Source of the DNA: an uncultured Ruminococcus sp.
Lineage (GTDB): Bacteria; Bacillota; Clostridia; Oscillospirales; Ruminococcaceae
NCBI GenBank assembly: GCA_934435205.1
Contig: CAKSAK010000003.1
Location: 310,001-374,000, forward strand
Length of the DNA stretch: 64,000 nt
Reading direction: 5' to 3'
Each line of letters opens with the position of its first letter. Positions within the stretch are counted from its first letter, which is position 1. Positions 61,665 to 64,000 of the stretch are shown here, in pieces. The notes under the pieces are model-generated. The model did not search any database and was not told where the DNA came from. It was given only the letters and a program-made list of their open reading frames with translations. The position numbers were made by a program, and so were the translations under genes.

Positions 61665-61862
61665 TTATTTGTAAGGGATAAGAGCCTTTACGTTCTTGAT
61701 GTTGGTATCATCAGCATAAGCTGCGCCACGCAGGATTCTCTTACGCTTGTGATCCTTCTGAGTAAGTCTGTGTCTTTTGTTTGTGTGCTGGAACTTAACC
61801 TTACCGCTACCGGTAACACTGAAACGCTTCTTAGCACCAGAATGTGTTTTGATCTTTGGCAT
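61665..61862 (-). CDS. rpmI: 50S ribosomal protein L35
   Basis: 65 residues. PKIKTHSGAKKRFSVTGSGK, VKFQHTNKRHRLTQKDHKRK, RILRGAAYADDTNIKNVKAL. Complete, with GGAGG upstream. Middle gene of infC-rpmI-rplT. Confidence 0.98.
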   Translation of the reverse strand: MPKIKTHSGAKKRFSVTGSGKVKFQHTNKRHRLTQKDHKRKRILRGAAYADDTNIKNVKALIPYK

Positions 61863-61884
61863 TGTATTTATCCTCCTTATTATT

Positions 61885-62403
61885 TTACTTGTTTACTTTC
61901 GGAGAAACGAACATCACAAGACTGCGTCCCTCCATTTTTGACGGCTTGTCAACAACGCCGGCTTCAGAGATAGCGTCTTTGAATTTCGCAAGAAGTTCTT
62001 CACCGAACTGTGGATGAGCCAAAGTTCTCTTCTTGAATCTTACAGAAACCTTTATCTTATCTCCTCCGTTAAGGAATTTAACAGCCTGATTGACCTTTAC
62101 ATTAAAATCATGAGTGTCGATCGTAGATGACATTCTAACTTCTTTGATCTCAATAACTTTCTGATTTTTTCTTGCTTCCTTCGCACGCTTTGTCTGTTCA
62201 AAACAGAACTTGCCATAATCCATGATACGGCATACAGGCGGAGTTGCCTGAGGAGCGATCTTTACAAGATCAAGATCTTTCTCAAATGCAATTTTAAGAG
62301 CCTCGTCAGCGCTTAAAATACCAAGCTGATTTCCATCAACGTCTATGACCCTGAGTTCTTTGTCACGGATCTCTTCGTTGATCTGATGTTCCCTGTTGCT
62401 AAT
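61885..62403 (-). CDS. infC: Translation initiation factor IF-3, ATT start
   Basis: 172 residues starting at ATT (62403-62401) with GGAGGTG 7 nt upstream. An upstream ATG in frame (62460) is rejected: the 19 codons it adds cover the leader terminator and the ribosome binding site. Motifs INEEIRDKELRVIDVDGNQL, MDYGKFCFEQTKRAKEARKN, EVRMSSTIDTHDFNVKVNQA and VRFKKRTLAHPQFGEELLAK. Non-AUG starts on infC let IF-3 repress its own synthesis, because IF-3 rejects such codons. Confidence 0.95.
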   Translation of the reverse strand: MSNREHQINEEIRDKELRVIDVDGNQLGILSADEALKIAFEKDLDLVKIAPQATPPVCRIMDYGKFCFEQTKRAKEARKNQKVIEIKEVRMSSTIDTHDFNVKVNQAVKFLNGGDKIKVSVRFKKRTLAHPQFGEELLAKFKDAISEAGVVDKPSKMEGRSLVMFVSPKVNK

Positions 62404-62551
62404 GACGCAGCACCTCCAAAAATAAAATAAAACGGGTACAGAATCTATCCGTACCCGCATAAAATCACATTGATATGCAAATTCATGTTGACCTTTTCAC
62501 TACAGAAAACTGCGCTTAAGGTGAGAACGGACATTGTTCTGCTTTGTTTAC
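62404..62551 (-). ncRNA. Ribosomal L20-type leader
   Basis: The 5' leader between promoter and infC carries GTTCTCACCTTAAGCGCAG, GTAGTGAAAAGGTCAACATG and a terminal hairpin. Position, length and the terminator fit the Firmicute L20 leader, in which L20 binding leads to early termination. Assignment is by context and layout. Confidence 0.75.
62419..62457 (-). terminator. Attenuator hairpin of infC leader
   Basis: CGGGTAC (62433-62439) pairs with GTACCCG (62451-62457), 11-nt loop, followed on the minus strand by TTTTATTTTATTTTT just before the infC ribosome binding site. Confidence 0.88.
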
Positions 62552-62557
62552 CATGAT

Positions 62558-62586
62558 ATTATACTACACTTTTCTCGACTTGTCAA
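62558..62586 (-). promoter_or_regulatory. Promoter of infC-rpmI-rplT
   Basis: Minus strand: -35 TTGACA (62581-62586), 17-bp spacer, -10 TATAAT (62558-62563). Confidence 0.9.
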
Positions 62587-62650
62587 TACCTTTTCTCTAA
62601 TTATTTCAAAAAAATATTTTCAAAGTTCTCTACATATCATTATATCACAT

Positions 62651-64000
62651 TCAGAGCTTGATTTCAACCCCTTTTCGCAGCCAAAACGAATAAATATAAC
62701 AGCTTTTTATCTTTTCGCCAAGTATCATCTCAAACGCCGCTTTATACAGTGCAAGCTGTGTTTTATAGCCCATGAGCTGTGACATATCCTTGAATCTGTC
62801 GGTTTTATAATCAACGATAACATATCCGTCAGGCTCGTGGAAGATACAATCGGCGATACCTTGAAGCATACTGTTGCTTCCATTATATTCAGTGAGATTT
62901 TCACTTAAGTCAAGGTCGCTCATTGAAACAAGGAACTTCTTTTCACGCATTACCTTATCAGAATTTTTCACACGCTCATAAAAATCAGATCTAAAGAACG
63001 CTTCAAGTGCTTCAACATAAACTCCGTCAGCTTCTTTCTGGCTGAAGTACCCCTGATTCACAAGACGTTCAAGCTCTATTTTTACGCTTTCATGTGCCTT
63101 ATCATAGTCCGATAACTCCATAAATTTGTGGGTAAAAGTTCCCTTTTCCGCTGCTGATAGTTTATCAAGCTCATCATCAAGCCGTGGAAGACTAGGATAA
63201 AACTCAGGCTCGTTTTGTTCTGCCCATTTTTCTTTTTCTGCGGCAGTTATCTCGGTAACAGTAAGCTTTGCTGGCGTTGATACACCTGACCAGTCATACT
63301 CAAATGCAAATTTGTCAAGAAGCTTTTTTAGCATTGCTCTATCAGCTTCTATTTCGCTAGAGGTGGTATCTTCTTCCTGTATCTGTTCTGTATTTTCAAT
63401 GCCGTATTCATTATATATTATCTCAGGTTCAGGATATCCGTCACCGTTGACAGCTATGTTATCAGTGCCAAGCCAAGATGTGAGTTGATCACCCGTGGAG
63501 TGAAGTGCGAGCGCCATTGTTATCCAGTCCAGCATAGTTTCAGCGTCCGCCACAACATTTTCAAGAGAATCTCCCTGCTTTGAGTATATGTTTCTAAGCC
63601 TGTCAACTATTCCTGCTTTTCTTTCGATAACTTTATCATATGTGGTATTGCTGTAAATAATCGGTGCATAGCTTACAAAAAGTCTTTCTTTTGCCCTTGT
63701 ACATCCAACATAAAGCAGACGGAGCTTTTCACTTTTTTCCTCTGCTTTTGATTCCTTTGAAAGCTTATCATAGTAAAGTGAAGTTTTTCTCATAAGTTTG
63801 CTGTTATCCATAAAACTGAAAGCAAAGCCCAGCTTGTTATGTGAACAGTAACCCTTATCTTTCTTTATAAGCGGAATGTCAAGCTGACATAAAAATACAA
63901 ATGGATATTCAAGACCTTTTGAAGCATGGTAGGTCTTTATGTAAACGGAATCTGAGCCCTCTGTTACAGTCATTGCCTGCTTAAAGGCTTTTTCGTTTGA
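62651..64000 (-). CDS. addA: ATP-dependent helicase/nuclease subunit A (AddA), C-terminal part
   Basis: The frame is open to the right edge (about 449 residues visible). IKTYHASKGLEYPFVFLCQL and KLRLLYVGCTRAKERLFVSY are UvrD-family motifs V and VI; then a linker and a C-terminal RecB-type nuclease with GTFTHKFMELSDY, IADCIFHEPDGYVIVDYKTD and QLALYKAAFEMILGEKI (the D...DYK active site). This is AddA, the helicase-nuclease that processes double-strand breaks. The N-terminal Walker part lies outside. Confidence 0.92.
   Translation of the reverse strand, partial: SNEKAFKQAMTVTEGSDSVYIKTYHASKGLEYPFVFLCQLDIPLIKKDKGYCSHNKLGFAFSFMDNSKLMRKTSLYYDKLSKESKAEEKSEKLRLLYVGCTRAKERLFVSYAPIIYSNTTYDKVIERKAGIVDRLRNIYSKQGDSLENVVADAETMLDWITMALALHSTGDQLTSWLGTDNIAVNGDGYPEPEIIYNEYGIENTEQIQEEDTTSSEIEADRAMLKKLLDKFAFEYDWSGVSTPAKLTVTEITAAEKEKWAEQNEPEFYPSLPRLDDELDKLSAAEKGTFTHKFMELSDYDKAHESVKIELERLVNQGYFSQKEADGVYVEALEAFFRSDFYERVKNSDKVMREKKFLVSMSDLDLSENLTEYNGSNSMLQGIADCIFHEPDGYVIVDYKTDRFKDMSQLMGYKTQLALYKAAFEMILGEKIKSCYIYSFWLRKGVEIKL

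Noticed and set aside
1..64000. CRISPR arrays, tRNA or rRNA genes, prophage modules
   Set aside because: No regularly spaced repeats, no cloverleaf or rRNA sequence and no phage structural genes were seen; the single recombinase at 16942 lacks phage neighbours.

Overview
The window is a stretch of chromosome from a low-to-mid GC, anaerobic Firmicute, most likely a Ruminococcus-like member of the Oscillospiraceae (Clostridia). This rests on gene content and style: a rlmH-family methyltransferase-dprA-topA-trmFO-plsX-rnc-smc-ftsY run, rdgB-yhbY-nadD-yqeK-rsfS-leuS, AAAGGAG-type ribosome binding sites, consensus TTGACA/TATAAT promoters with 17-bp spacers, Firmicute riboswitches (SAM-I, FMN, L20 leader), DUF1934, DUF6062 and CD1247-type proteins, and aconitase plus NADP-IDH without a full TCA cycle. 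No search could be run; all family names are from motif recognition.

Layout. (a) 1-10.6 kb, minus strand: a cell-surface cluster. An ECF sigma factor and its membrane anti-sigma-like partner head it, followed by a small secreted protein of unknown family, two related lipoproteins, a complete ABC exporter (two permeases plus ATPase), then, after a scar holding an ISL3-type transposase fragment and a duplicated leader, a membrane-anchored propeller-like protein and two more ABC permeases running off the left edge. (b) 10.7-16.9 kb, plus strand: thyX-tmk and a DUF2156 protein, a DJ-1 protein, 5-formyl-THF cyclo-ligase, MltG and a U32 peptidase. (c) 16.9-19.1 kb: a tyrosine recombinase with a 28-bp perfect palindrome beside it, then a 33-residue membrane peptide coupled to ung. 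(d) 19.1-30.8 kb, mostly minus: a P-type-ATPase-like pseudoenzyme behind rlmB, a non-coding stretch rich in GTTGAAAAC motifs, DUF6062 and an Ogg/AlkA glycosylase from crossed promoters, ddl-murI-DUF1934-argS, and a transglutaminase-like lipoprotein with a eukaryotic-type HisA. (e) 30.9-37.5 kb: acn-DUF-icd, a split chromate transporter, and metK under a SAM riboswitch. (f) 37.5-64 kb, minus: ribU under an FMN riboswitch, efp, aroQ, rpsU, leuS and the large cell-division/RNA-processing/translation run, ending with infC-rpmI-rplT behind an L20-type leader and the C-terminal part of AddA.

How it works together. Most of the right half is core information processing: chromosome segregation (Smc), protein targeting (FtsY), RNA processing (RNase III, YhbY), tRNA and rRNA modification (TrmFO, SpoU-type methyltransferases), topoisomerase I and translation factors. 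Regulation is readable in the DNA for several units: SAM for metK, FMN for riboflavin uptake, ribosomal protein L20 for infC-rpmI-rplT together with an ATT start codon on infC. The parts most likely to be undescribed are the sigma/secreted protein/lipoprotein/ABC cluster on the left with its duplicated control region, and the catalytically dead P-type ATPase homologue at 19.1-21.4 kb.
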